Shown piece by piece: positions 1 to 7,734 of a DNA stretch of 64,000 bases; position 1 is the first letter of the stretch, and each line of letters begins with the position of its first letter. Origin of the DNA: Ancylobacter lacus (GTDB lineage: Bacteria > Pseudomonadota > Alphaproteobacteria > Rhizobiales > Xanthobacteraceae); the NCBI RefSeq assembly GCF_018390635.1, contig NZ_JAHBGE010000007.1, positions 1-64,000 on the forward strand. Reading direction: 5' to 3'. The translations under genes were made by a program, and so were the position numbers. The notes under the pieces are model-generated. The model did not search any database and was not told where the DNA came from. It worked only from the letters and a program-made list of their open reading frames with translations.

Positions 1-58
1 GCACCTCCGAAGCAGTGCCTCAACCTAGCATAATCAGGGGTTTTCACACAGCCTCGGG
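1..58. mobile_element. Probable insertion-sequence terminus (IS1182-like end)
   Basis: The stretch GGGTTTTCACACAGCCTCGG resembles the terminal inverted repeats I recall for IS1182-type elements (ends of the kind TGTGTGAAAAC). It falls exactly where the reading frame of the neighbouring MFS gene stops making sense: the MFS protein runs to its TM6-TM7 linker and then enters this sequence and meets a stop. The rest of the element lies outside the window, so no transposase is visible. The family assignment is from memory; the junction with a broken gene is the stronger evidence. Confidence 0.4.
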
Positions 59-649
59 CCGGAAGCTGCCGCCGCGCGGGCTGGCCGCCGCCGGGCCGGC
101 GGCGCGCAGCATCAGCAGCGTGGCGGCGGCGAGCGGCAGGTTGACGAAAAAGGCCCAGCGCCAGCCGCCAAGCTGCACCAGCACGCCGCAGATGATGGGC
201 CCCAGCACCATGGCGAGGCCGCCGAGGCCGCTATAGATGCCCATGGACTGGCCGCGCCGCTCGGGACCGAAGGCCTCGGTCGCCAGCAGCGCGGCGGCCG
301 GCGCCATCAGCACGTTGCCCAGCCCTTCGAGCGCCCGGCCGCACAGCAGCATCGGCAGGCTGACGGACAGGCCGCTGAGCAGCGAGCCGGAGGCGAACAG
401 CACGACCCCGGCGACGATGGTGCGCTCCCGGCCATAGACATCGGCAAGGCGGCCGCCGGTGGCAATGGTGGCGGCGACGGTCAGCGCATAGAGCGTGATG
501 ATCCATTGCTGGGCGCCGTGGCTCAGCATCAGGTCGCGCTGGATGGAGGGAAGCGCGACGGCCGTGCCGGTGGCGTCGATCATGATCATGCCGAGCGCGC
601 CGCTGCCGGCGAACACCGCGAACCATCGCTGCCTGGTGGTTGCAGCCAT
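44..649 (-). pseudogene. Truncated MFS drug:H+ antiporter (DHA2-like), N-terminal half only
   Basis: The frame encodes about 201 residues of a major-facilitator protein of the 14-TM drug:H+ antiporter (EmrB/QacA-like) type. Visible features are the early DxTxxxVALPSI motif, the loop-2/3 GRLADVYGRER motif and the helix-5 signature GPIICGVLVQLGGWRWAFF. After about six membrane segments it ends in a hydrophilic linker (PRGGSF) and then RPEAV-stop, where intact relatives continue for another 250 or more residues. The last codons lie in the putative IS end, so the gene looks disrupted by insertion. ATG at 649 gives a normal N-terminus; the same frame is open further upstream but does not look like protein there. 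Drug specificity cannot be inferred and the remnant is unlikely to transport. Confidence 0.75.
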
Positions 650-1087
650 CCTGCAGGCTCCCGAACGTCCGGCCGCGGCGCCTCCGCTCGCGAGGCGACC
701 CGGCCGCAGTGGCACGCACCACGCGGGCGGTCCCGACGTGGTGCGGTAATCTTCGGCGGCCGGCCCGGGCTTGTCCACCGGCTGCCGGCGGTACGACCAA
801 AAGGCGCCAGGGCCAGAAAGGCAGCATGGCCCCGGACATCAGCCGGTCCACCCGGCGTGGGGCCGAAAAGCGCTGGGCAGGACGGCGCCGGCGGGTCGAC
901 AGCCGCCGGAAGTGCATCCCACGGGCCGCTTTTCCCGCCCCGCGTCAAAGGCAACGGGACGGCGATGGGCGCCGCGGGGCGTTGCGGCGCCCAAGCCCTG
1001 CCGGCGAAAAGGGCGCCCAGCGGCGGGACCTTTCGCCTCTCCCGGGTCTCAAGGCGCGCCTCCGGCCCCCGACGAAACACACCGGAT

Positions 1088-1110
1088 AAATCTATTAAAA
1101 AGATAGATTT
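1088..1110. promoter_or_regulatory. AT-rich inverted repeat upstream of tauABC (possible Rrf2-type operator)
   Basis: Perfect 8-base arms AAATCTAT and ATAGATTT are separated by 7 bases, in an otherwise very GC-rich region and immediately before a TTGACC hexamer. Read on the minus strand the core is TTAATAGATTTAT, close to TTAATAGACTAAT at 7929-7941 upstream of the metNIQ unit. An Rrf2-family regulator gene lies nearby at 4233-4682 and is the natural candidate to bind it, but that link is inference. Confidence 0.45.
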
Positions 1111-1214
1111 CTGCTTGACCGCCTCCGCCGCCTCTGCTCAGATGCATTACCGACGCTGGGGCACCGCCCCCGCAGGGGCCGCCCGGCCCGGCGTCGTGGA
1201 GCAAGGGGGCGCCT

Positions 1215-1241
1215 ATGACCTGGACCTGTCGACGCCGCTGA
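1215..1241 (+). CDS. Putative Cys-containing leader peptide upstream of tauA (MTWTCRRR)
   Basis: An eight-codon ORF, ATG ACC TGG ACC TGT CGA CGC CGC TGA, is preceded by an AAGGGGG ribosome-binding stretch about six bases before the ATG. It shares its opening (ATGACC) and a TGT-CGA-CG core with the mini-ORF MTMCCRRLVRP that precedes metNIQ, both in front of sulfur-uptake operons. Short Cys-codon leaders that act as cysteine-responsive attenuators are known from other bacteria (polycysteine leaders in mycobacteria). It lies about 100 bases before tauA, room enough for alternative RNA folds. The call rests on the pairing of the two leaders; one alone could be chance. Confidence 0.45.
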   Translation: MTWTCRRR

Positions 1242-1342
1242 CCGCCCGCCGGGCTGCCGGCACACCCATCGCCCGCACATCGCAATCGGCCCCAACGCCG
1301 CGTTTCCGCGCGCGCAGCGGCAGCCTGTTCACGGAAAATCCA

Positions 1343-2362
1343 ATGTCCCGTCTTTCCCGCCGCGGCCTGCTCGCCGCCACGGCTGCCTTTGGCCTCTTCA
1401 TCGCCGGCCAGGCCTCGCTGTCCCCCGCCTTCGCCGCCGACATCACCATCGGCTACCAGACCGGGGCCGACCCGGCGAAGGTCGCCCAGGCCAGCGGCGC
1501 CTACGAGGCCGCCACCAAGTCGAGCATCGACTGGCGCAAGTTCGACAGCGGCGCCGACGTGATCGCCGCCATCGCCTCCGGCGCGATCCAGATCGGCTAT
1601 GTCGGCTCCTCGCCGCTCGCCGCCGCCGCCAGCCGCGAGGTGCCGATCGAGACCATCTATGTCGCCGCCCTGCTCGGCGACGCCGAGGCGCTGGTGGTGC
1701 GCAACGGCGCCGGCATCACCAAGCCGGAGGATTTCAAGGGCAAGAAGGTCGCGGTGCCCTTCGTCTCGACCACCCATTACTCGCTGCTCGCCGCCTTCAA
1801 GCACTGGGGCGTCGACCCCAAGAGCGTCGAGATCCTGAACCTGCGCCCGCCGGAGATCGCCGCGGCCTTCGCCCGCGGCGACATCGACGCCGCCTATGTC
1901 TGGGATCCCGCGCTCGGCAAGATCAAGGAGACCGGCAAGGTCTTCACCTCCTCGGCGGAGGTCGCCAAATGGGGCGCCCCCACCTTCGACGCCTGGATCG
2001 TGCGCAAGGACTTCGCCAAGGCGCATCCCGAGCTCGTCGCCGACTTCGTGAAGGTGACGGCGGATTCCTACGCCGATTACGCCAAGAACGGCGCAGCCTG
2101 GACCGCCAGCTCGCCGCAGGTGCTCGCCATCGCCAAGCTGACCGGCGCCAAGCCCGAGGAAATTCCCGAACTGCTCAAGGGCAACCAGTATCCGCTGCTG
2201 GCCGACCAGCTCTCCAGTGCCCTGCTCGGCGGCGGCACGGTCGAGGCGCTCGTCCAGACCGCGGCCTTCCTGAAGGAGCAGGGGCGCATCGACGCCGTGC
2301 TCAAGGATTACGGCCCCTATGTCAGCCGCGTGCCCGCCGAACAGGCGGCCAAGGTGAACTGA
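1343..2362 (+). CDS. tauA: Taurine/sulfonate ABC transporter, periplasmic binding protein
   Basis: This 339-residue protein is of the TauA/SsuA type. The N-terminus has SRRGLL followed by a hydrophobic stretch and an AFA-A cleavage site, compatible with Tat or Sec export. The mature part shows IGYQTGADPAKVAQ, the SGAIQIGYVGSSPLAAA segment and the DIDAAYVWDPALGKI segment typical of taurine binders. It would deliver taurine or a similar sulfonate to TauBC for sulfur assimilation. ATG 1343 was chosen because the signal peptide begins there; the frame is open upstream without protein-like sequence. It is followed by an attenuator-like hairpin and then tauB. No tauD dioxygenase is present in the window, so the sulfonatase step must be elsewhere or the ligand may differ. 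Confidence 0.88.
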   Translation: MSRLSRRGLLAATAAFGLFIAGQASLSPAFAADITIGYQTGADPAKVAQASGAYEAATKSSIDWRKFDSGADVIAAIASGAIQIGYVGSSPLAAAASREVPIETIYVAALLGDAEALVVRNGAGITKPEDFKGKKVAVPFVSTTHYSLLAAFKHWGVDPKSVEILNLRPPEIAAAFARGDIDAAYVWDPALGKIKETGKVFTSSAEVAKWGAPTFDAWIVRKDFAKAHPELVADFVKVTADSYADYAKNGAAWTASSPQVLAIAKLTGAKPEEIPELLKGNQYPLLADQLSSALLGGGTVEALVQTAAFLKEQGRIDAVLKDYGPYVSRVPAEQAAKVN

Positions 2363-2416
2363 CCGGCCGGCTCCCGTTCCCGAGCGTCGCGGTCGCAAGG
2401 CCGCGACGAACCTGAC

Positions 2417-2464
2417 GGTCCGGCATGCGCTCCCTCACGGGTGTCGATGCCGGACCCTTTTCTT
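2417..2464 (+). terminator. Stem-loop with T-rich tail between tauA and tauB (attenuator)
   Basis: Ten-base arms GGTCCGGCAT (2417-2426) and ATGCCGGACC (2447-2456) pair perfectly and are followed by CTTTTCTTT. This is an intrinsic-terminator shape between the binding-protein gene and the ATPase gene. It would lower tauBC relative to tauA and protect the 3' end of tauA mRNA, as is common for ABC operons. Confidence 0.65.
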
Positions 2465-2501
2465 TCCGCCGATGGGTTTGATCGGCCTCACTGGTCACCT
2501 C

Positions 2502-3275
2502 ATGAAACTGACCATCCACCGTCTCGGCGTCCGTTTTCCGCAGCCCCGCGGGGGTGAGGTCGAGGTGCTGCGCGGCATCGAGCTTGGCGTTCCCGCCGGC
2601 GAGCTGGTGGTGCTGCTCGGCGCCTCCGGCTGTGGAAAATCGACGCTTCTCAATGCCATAGCCGGCTTTTCCCCACCGACCGAAGGCGAAATCCGGGTGG
2701 ATCGTCGCCATGTGACGGGGCCCGGCCCCGACCGCGGGGTGGTGCTGCAGACCGACGCGCTCTACCCCTGGCTCAACGCCCGCGACAATGTCGGCTTCGG
2801 CCTGCGGCTTCGCTCCATCCCCTTGAAAGAACGGCGAAAAAGGGCCGAGGAGGCGCTCGCGCTGGTCGGGCTCGCCGGTAAGGGCGACCACGCCACCTGG
2901 CAGCTCTCCGGCGGCCAGCGCCAGCGCGTGAGCCTGGCCCGCGCGCTGGTTGCCGATCCCGAAATTCTACTGATGGATGAACCGCTTGGCGCGCTCGACG
3001 CGCTCACCCGCGAGCAGATGCAGGATCTTGTGCTCGAGGTCTGGCGGCGCACCGGCAAGACCATCCTGTTCGTCACCCACAGCCTCGACGAAGCCCTCTA
3101 TCTCGGCTCGCGGATCGTGGTGCTCGCCGGCCCGCCGGGCCGCATCGTGTTCGACGAGCCGGTTCCCTTTGCCCGCAAGGCATTGGAAACCGGCAGCAAA
3201 ATCAAATCCTTGCCCGAATTTTCCACCGCGCGGGAAAGGCTGCGCGCGGTGATCTTCACCGGAGTGACGCCATGA
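2502..3275 (+). CDS. tauB: Taurine/sulfonate ABC transporter, ATP-binding protein
   Basis: A 257-residue ABC ATPase that lines up with E. coli TauB over its length. It has Walker A GASGCGKST at residues 40-48, the Q-loop region RGVVLQTDALYPWLN, signature LSGGQRQR, Walker B LLMDEP and the switch histidine in VTHSLDEA. It powers TauC-mediated uptake of TauA-bound sulfonate at the inner membrane. The start at 2502 gives MKLTIHRLGV, the usual TauB beginning; an alternative ATG at 2472 adds ten residues. Its stop overlaps the tauC start in ATGA, indicating translational coupling. Confidence 0.88.
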   Translation: MKLTIHRLGVRFPQPRGGEVEVLRGIELGVPAGELVVLLGASGCGKSTLLNAIAGFSPPTEGEIRVDRRHVTGPGPDRGVVLQTDALYPWLNARDNVGFGLRLRSIPLKERRKRAEEALALVGLAGKGDHATWQLSGGQRQRVSLARALVADPEILLMDEPLGALDALTREQMQDLVLEVWRRTGKTILFVTHSLDEALYLGSRIVVLAGPPGRIVFDEPVPFARKALETGSKIKSLPEFSTARERLRAVIFTGVTP

Positions 3276-4201
3276 GCTCGCCGCAGGCCCGCCTGTTCGA
3301 CCCCGTGCCGGTCGCCGACATCTCGCTGCCCCTGCTGGTCCCGTCCGAAGGCGTGCCCCGGCAGCGCGGCGGCGAGGCTGGCGTAGGCGGGGAGACGCCC
3401 GGGGCCGCCGCCGGGCCGGCGCCGACCTGGCCGGCCATTCCCCCGCGCGTCGCCATCTCGCTTGCCACCCTCGCCGGATTCCTCGCTGTGTGGGGTGTCG
3501 TCACCGGCCTCGGGCTGGTACCGCCGCTGTTCCTGCCCTCGCCGCTGGCGGTGGCCGAACGGCTGCTAAGGCTTGTGAATGAAGGCTTTGTCGACGCGAC
3601 GCTGGCACAGCATCTCGGCGCCAGCCTGCTGCGCGTCTTCGCCGCGCTGGCCGCCGCGCTCGCGATCGGCGTCCCGGCGGGCCTCGCCATCGGCCTCAGC
3701 ACGATCGGGCGGGGCATTCTCGACCCCATCGTCGAGTTCCTGCGCCCGATCCCGCCGCTGGCCTATCTGCCGCTGGTCATCATCTGGGCGGGTATCGGCG
3801 AGACCGCGAAGGTTCTGGTCATCGCCCTCGCCATGCTGCCGCCGGTGATCCTCGCGACCGCGGCCGGCGTGCGCGCGGTCGATCGCAACCGGGTGAACGT
3901 GGCCCGCGCGCTCGGCGCCACCCCGCAGCAGGTGCTGCGCTTCGTCGTACTGCCCTCGACCCTGCCGTCCATCCTCACCGGCACCCGCATCGCCCTGGGA
4001 GCGGGTTGGTCCACGCTCGTGGCCGCCGAGCTGGTGGCCGCGACCCGCGGCGTCGGCTTCATGATCCAGTCCGCCGCCAATTTCCTGGCGACCGACGTCG
4101 TGCTGGCGGGAATCCTCGTCATCGCCGGTGTGGCCTTCGCACTGGAGCTGGTTGTACGGCTGGCCGAGCGGGTGCTGGTGGGATGGGCGGGCCGGAGCTA
4201 G
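3272..4201 (+). CDS. tauC: Taurine/sulfonate ABC transporter, permease
   Basis: A 309-residue inner-membrane permease with the BPD_transp_1 fold. A hydrophilic, Ala/Gly-rich N-terminal tail of about 50 residues precedes the first helix. The core shows FLPSPLAVAERL, PIVEFLRPIPPLAYLPLVIIWAGIGE and the cytoplasmic EAA-type loop around ARALGATPQQVLRFVVLPSTLPSILTG, which contacts the ATPase. E. coli TauC is about 275 residues, so the extra length is the tail. It overlaps tauB by ATGA and ends the sulfonate operon, convergent with the Rrf2 gene 31 bases away. Confidence 0.87.
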   Translation: MSSPQARLFDPVPVADISLPLLVPSEGVPRQRGGEAGVGGETPGAAAGPAPTWPAIPPRVAISLATLAGFLAVWGVVTGLGLVPPLFLPSPLAVAERLLRLVNEGFVDATLAQHLGASLLRVFAALAAALAIGVPAGLAIGLSTIGRGILDPIVEFLRPIPPLAYLPLVIIWAGIGETAKVLVIALAMLPPVILATAAGVRAVDRNRVNVARALGATPQQVLRFVVLPSTLPSILTGTRIALGAGWSTLVAAELVAATRGVGFMIQSAANFLATDVVLAGILVIAGVAFALELVVRLAERVLVGWAGRS

Positions 4202-4232
4202 AGGGGCCGCGCCACCCCCCGGTCGCCAAGGC

Positions 4233-4682
4233 TCAGATCTGATACATGAAATCGCTGTCTGGATGTTCGGCGAAGACGATCATGTCCTTGAGCGACATGC
4301 GGTCGAGAATGTCGGACATGGCGTCGCGCACCTTGGTCATGGTGATGCGGACCGAACAGCCCTCGACATCGCGGCAGTCGGCGCAGGGCACATAGGCGCT
4401 CTTGCTGGCGCAGTTGATCGGCGCCAGCGGCCCGTCCAGCACGCGGATGATGTGGCCGACCCGGATCTCGCCGAGAGGCTTTGCCAGGGCATAGCCGCCG
4501 CCGGGGCCCTTGCGGGTGCGCACCATGCCGGCATTGCGCAGTTCCAGCAGGATGGCATCGAGAAACTTCTTCGGAATGCCGTTGGCGACGGCGATATCCT
4601 GTCCCGCCGCGGTGGCGCCATCCGGCTGCCGCGCCAGGAACAGCATGGCCTTGAGGCCGTATTTCCCCTTGTTCGTCAGCAT
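4233..4682 (-). CDS. Rrf2-family transcriptional regulator
   Basis: A 149-residue Rrf2 protein. Residues 1-70 form the winged helix (LTNKGKYGLKAMLFLA, then KGPGGGYALAKP). The C-terminal part has four cysteines, C91, C100, C103 and C109, in a spacing that could hold an Fe-S cluster or sense redox or sulfur state, though it is not the exact IscR pattern. It sits between tauABC and metNIQ, so control of sulfur uptake is the likely role, comparable to CymR of Firmicutes; this is inference from context. It follows metQ by 77 bases in the same direction and may be cotranscribed with metNIQ or have its own promoter. The 4683-4759 gap contains an 8-base-pair hairpin (4706-4737). Confidence 0.85.
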   Translation of the reverse strand: MLTNKGKYGLKAMLFLARQPDGATAAGQDIAVANGIPKKFLDAILLELRNAGMVRTRKGPGGGYALAKPLGEIRVGHIIRVLDGPLAPINCASKSAYVPCADCRDVEGCSVRITMTKVRDAMSDILDRMSLKDMIVFAEHPDSDFMYQI

Positions 4683-4759
4683 GTCCGTCCCCGCTCATGC
4701 ACATGCGCCCCGGCGCGGCGTGAACGCGTCCGGGGCGTCGGCGAGTGGCCTTGCGTTCC

Positions 4760-5545
4760 TCACCAGGACGGCAGGACCGCACCCTTGAATGTGTCGAGAA
4801 TGAAGGCCTTCACCTCCGGCGAGCGATACGACTCGACCAGCGTCTTCACCCACGGCTTGCCGGTGTCGCCCGCCCGCACCGCGATCAGGTTCACATAGGG
4901 ACCCTTGGCCTCCTCCCTGAGGATGGGGTCCTTCACCGGATCGAGACCGGCCGAGACCGCGTAGTTGGTGTTGATCGCCGCCACATCGACATCATCCAGC
5001 GCGCGAGGCGTCTGCGCGGCTTCCAGCTCGATGAATGTCAGCTTCTTCGGGTTGGCGACGATGTCGAGCGGGGTGGGCTTGAAGCCGACGCCGTCCTTCA
5101 GCTTGATGACGCCCTTGTCCTGCAGGAGCAGCAGCGAGCGCCCGCCATTGGTCGGGTCGTTCTGGATCGCGACGATCGCCCCATCCGGCACCTGATCCCA
5201 GGCCTTCCACTTCCTGGAATAGACGCCGAGCGGAAAGTTCACCGTCAGCGCCACCGGCTCGATCCTGTAGCCGCGATCCTTCTTCTGGTTGTCGAGATAG
5301 GGCTGGTTCTGGAACGAGTTCGCTTCGACCTCCCCGGCATCCAGCGCCTGGTTCGGCACGACATAGTCGGAGAACTCGATGATCTTGATGTCGAGCCCCC
5401 GCGCCGCGGCGATGGGCTTCACCGCCTCGAGGATCTGGGCGTGCGGCCCGGGGGTGACGGCGATGCGGATCGTCTCCGCCGAGGCAGCGCCCCCGAACAG
5501 GGCGGCCAGGGCGACGGCAACCGCAAACGACGAACGCAGCAACAT
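4760..5545 (-). CDS. metQ: Methionine ABC transporter, substrate-binding protein
   Basis: A 261-residue NlpA/MetQ-family protein. It starts with a Sec signal peptide (LLRSSFAVAVALAALFGGAASA) that lacks a lipobox cysteine, so the mature protein should be soluble in the periplasm rather than lipid-anchored. Family landmarks are VTPGPHAQILEAVKP, NQALDAGEVEANSFQNQPYL, IQNDPTNGGRSLLLL and the C-terminal SPEVKAFI...FKGAVLPSW. It would bind methionine, or another sulfur amino acid given the context. It is the last gene of the metN-metI-metQ unit, 24 bases after metI. Confidence 0.88.
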   Translation of the reverse strand: MLLRSSFAVAVALAALFGGAASAETIRIAVTPGPHAQILEAVKPIAAARGLDIKIIEFSDYVVPNQALDAGEVEANSFQNQPYLDNQKKDRGYRIEPVALTVNFPLGVYSRKWKAWDQVPDGAIVAIQNDPTNGGRSLLLLQDKGVIKLKDGVGFKPTPLDIVANPKKLTFIELEAAQTPRALDDVDVAAINTNYAVSAGLDPVKDPILREEAKGPYVNLIAVRAGDTGKPWVKTLVESYRSPEVKAFILDTFKGAVLPSW

Positions 5546-5569
5546 GCTGTTTCTCCAATGGAATGTCTG

Positions 5570-6247
5570 TCAGAGCCGACGCACGCGGCGGTTGACGCGG
5601 CGGGCGAGCGTTTCGCCGAGGGACTGGACGGCCTGGACGAGGATGATGAGGACGACGACGACCAGCAGCATCACCTCCGGCATGAAGCGCTGGTAGCCGT
5701 AGCGGATGCCGAGATCGCCCAGCCCGCCGCCCCCCACCGCGCCGACCATGGCGGAGTTGGAGAGCAGGCTGACAATGGCGAGGGTGACGCCCAGCACGAG
5801 ACCCGGAAGCGCCTCGGGAATAAGGACTTTCCGCACGATCTGCAGCGGCGTCGCGCCCATCGCCAGCGAGGCCTCGACCAGCCCCTGGTCGACCTCGCGA
5901 ATGGCCGCCTCGACGATGCGGGCGATGAAGGGCGTCGCCGCCAGCGCGAGCGGCACGATGGCCGCCGTCGTGCCGATGGAGGTGCCGGCGATGAGTCTGG
6001 TGAGGGGGATGATGGCGACGACGAGGATGATGAACGGGGTGGAGCGGGTGGCGTTCACCACCACGCCGAGCACGCGGTTCACCGCCACCGCCTCGAACAG
6101 CTCGCCCTTGCCGCTGGTGGCGAGGAAGATGCCGAGCGGCAGCCCGGCGAGCGTGCCGATCAGCGCCGCCACCGCGACCATGTAGAGCGTCTCGAGCGTC
6201 GATCCGACGATCAGGTTGAGAATGGCGGGCGAGATCCAGTCAGACAT
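5570..6247 (-). CDS. metI: Methionine ABC transporter, permease
   Basis: A 225-residue permease with about five membrane helices, the usual MetI size. Recognisable segments are GSTLETLYMVAVAALIGTLA, NATRSTPFIILVVAIIPLTR, and the ATPase-contacting loop EASLAMGATPLQIVRKVLIPEALPG. It forms the membrane channel of the D/L-methionine importer with MetN. Its start overlaps the end of metN by 8 bases, so the two are translationally coupled. Confidence 0.9.
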   Translation of the reverse strand: MSDWISPAILNLIVGSTLETLYMVAVAALIGTLAGLPLGIFLATSGKGELFEAVAVNRVLGVVVNATRSTPFIILVVAIIPLTRLIAGTSIGTTAAIVPLALAATPFIARIVEAAIREVDQGLVEASLAMGATPLQIVRKVLIPEALPGLVLGVTLAIVSLLSNSAMVGAVGGGGLGDLGIRYGYQRFMPEVMLLVVVVLIILVQAVQSLGETLARRVNRRVRRL

Positions 6248-7424
6248 GGCCGATCACCTCCGTGGTCGCGCCGGCCGCCTCCAGCCGGGCGCGCAGCGGC
6301 CCCCCGGCCCAGGCGCCGGCGGGAACGCCGACATAGAGCAGCGCGAAAGGCAGCGCGCCGATGCTGTCGATCTGGCCGCCGAGCAGGCAGATGTCGATGC
6401 CCAGCTCGCGCGCCAGCCGGGTCACCAGCGGCTGGCCCGCCGCCGCGCCGGTGAGGGTGAGCCGCAGCACGGTCTGCGCGGCGCCCGCGGGGTCCGCGCG
6501 CAGCCGCCCCGCCAGCGCGGGCGGAACCTCCCGCCCGGGCAGGCTGCCGATGAAGGCGCGGGCGGTGGTCGTGCGGGGATGGGCGAACACCTCGCAGACC
6601 AGCCCCTCCTCGATGATCCGGCCCGCCTCGATCACGCCCACGCGGTGGCAGATCTCCTTGATGACCGTCATCTCGTGGGTGATCAGCACGATGGTGACGC
6701 CGAGCCGGGCATTCACCTCGGCCAGCAGGCGCAGGATGGAGCGGGTGGTCTCGGGGTCGAGCGCGCTGGTCGCCTCGTCGGACAGCAGCACCCGCGGGTC
6801 GGTCGCCAGCGCCCGGGCGATGCCCACGCGCTGCTTCTGCCCGCCGGAGAGCTCGATGGGATAGCGGTCCTTCTTGTCGGCGAGCCCGACGAGATCGAGC
6901 AGCCCCAGCACCTTCTCGCCGATCGCCTTCCGCGACAGGCCCGCCAGCTCCAGCGGCAGCGCCACATTGTCGAAGGCGCTGCGCGAGGAGAGCAGGTTGA
7001 AGTGCTGGAAGATCATGCCGATGCGCCGGCGCTGGTCGCGCAGCGCCGCATCCCCCAGGCGGTTGATCGCGACGCCGTCGACCACGACATCGCCGCCGGT
7101 GGGACGCTCCAGCCCGTTGATGGTGCGGATCAGCGTCGACTTGCCCGCGCCCGAGCGGCCGATCACCCCGTAGATCTCGCCCTGCGGGATGGCGATGGAG
7201 ATGCTGTCCAGCGCCGCGACCGGCGCATCGCCGCCCCGCGCGGGAAAGACCCTGGAGACATCGCGCAGCACGATGGAGGCCCCGCCGCCACCGGAGGGGG
7301 CGCCCGGCGTGCCGGGCCTCTCCGCCGCCGCCGCTCCCGGCTGAAGCGCCGGAGGCGGGGCGGCGGCCGCCTCGGGGAAGAGCGGCGCATCCAGGGCCGC
7401 GGCGATGGTGTCGTGCAGCATCAT
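6240..7424 (-). CDS. metN: Methionine ABC transporter, ATP-binding protein with long N-terminal extension
   Basis: A 394-residue MetN ATPase. Walker A is GRSGAGKST, the Q-loop is MIFQHFNLLSSR, the signature is LSGGQKQRVGIARALA, Walker B is VLLSDEATSALDP and the switch is LITHEM. The last 80 or so residues form the NIL domain, which binds methionine and inhibits transport in this family. E. coli MetN is 343 residues; the excess is an Ala/Pro/Gly-rich leader of about 48 residues before IVLRDVSRVF. That leader may be real, or translation may begin at an internal GTG near IVLRD. It is preceded by a 70-residue ORF and a Cys leader peptide. Confidence 0.88.
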   Translation of the reverse strand: MMLHDTIAAALDAPLFPEAAAAPPPALQPGAAAAERPGTPGAPSGGGGASIVLRDVSRVFPARGGDAPVAALDSISIAIPQGEIYGVIGRSGAGKSTLIRTINGLERPTGGDVVVDGVAINRLGDAALRDQRRRIGMIFQHFNLLSSRSAFDNVALPLELAGLSRKAIGEKVLGLLDLVGLADKKDRYPIELSGGQKQRVGIARALATDPRVLLSDEATSALDPETTRSILRLLAEVNARLGVTIVLITHEMTVIKEICHRVGVIEAGRIIEEGLVCEVFAHPRTTTARAFIGSLPGREVPPALAGRLRADPAGAAQTVLRLTLTGAAAGQPLVTRLARELGIDICLLGGQIDSIGALPFALLYVGVPAGAWAGGPLRARLEAAGATTEVIGHV

Positions 7425-7456
7425 TCTCTGAGCATCAATCCTGGTCGCCCGCGGCC

Positions 7457-7669
7457 TCAGGCGGCGCAGCGCAGCACCGGCGCGCCGCGATGGGCCGCCA
7501 GGCGCCGGCGCTCGCGGTCGAGCCTGGCGCGGACGGCACCGGCCGTCAGACCGTCGCGGCGCAGGATCAGCGCGACGATGGGATCGGCGAGGATCTCGTC
7601 CAAGGTGGGTTCATCGGCAGACGGAAGCGCCGCGGCGCCCGCATCGAAAACGGAGCTCATCTCATTCAT
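7457..7669 (-). CDS. Small conserved-looking hypothetical protein upstream of metN
   Basis: About 70 residues from ATG 7669 (67 from ATG 7660). The recognisable core is PTLDEILADPIVALILRRDG followed by a basic helix with ARLDRERRRLAAH. No membrane segment, signal or catalytic motif is visible, and it is probably mostly helical. It lies 32 bases before metN in the same direction and after the Cys-containing leader, so it belongs to the met operon and probably to the sulfur response. I have the impression that short proteins with a LADPxVxxxMxxDG core occur beside sulfur genes in Rhizobiales, but I cannot name a family. The function is unknown. Confidence 0.6.
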   Translation of the reverse strand: MNEMSSVFDAGAAALPSADEPTLDEILADPIVALILRRDGLTAGAVRARLDRERRRLAAHRGAPVLRCAA

Positions 7670-7734
7670 CCCCGGGGCCGGCCGCGGCGGGACGCCGTCC
7701 GCCGGACACTGTCCTGAAAACGCGAAGGGGTGGG

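Larger units (their letters stand above)
650..1342. other. Long intergenic control region between the MFS remnant and tauA
   Basis: There are 693 bases between divergent genes with no convincing long protein gene. The tauA frame stays open through it, but this is what GC-rich DNA does and the translation resembles nothing. The part worth noting is the AT-rich inverted repeat at 1088-1110, a TTGACC hexamer at 1115-1120 that could be a -35 box (its possible -10 at 1138-1143 is poor), and a short leader ORF at 1215-1241. The 650-1080 part shows nothing recognisable. Confidence 0.6.

Noticed and set aside
506-1342. Open frame extending tauA upstream by more than 270 residues
   Set aside because: The translation is Arg/Ala/Gly-rich without domains, and the signal peptide begins at ATG 1343. 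It is stop-poor GC-rich DNA.
4745-6454. 569-codon + strand ORF opposite metQ/metI
   Set aside because: It is the antisense shadow of metQ and metI: His/Arg/Asp-rich sequence with no recognisable domain.
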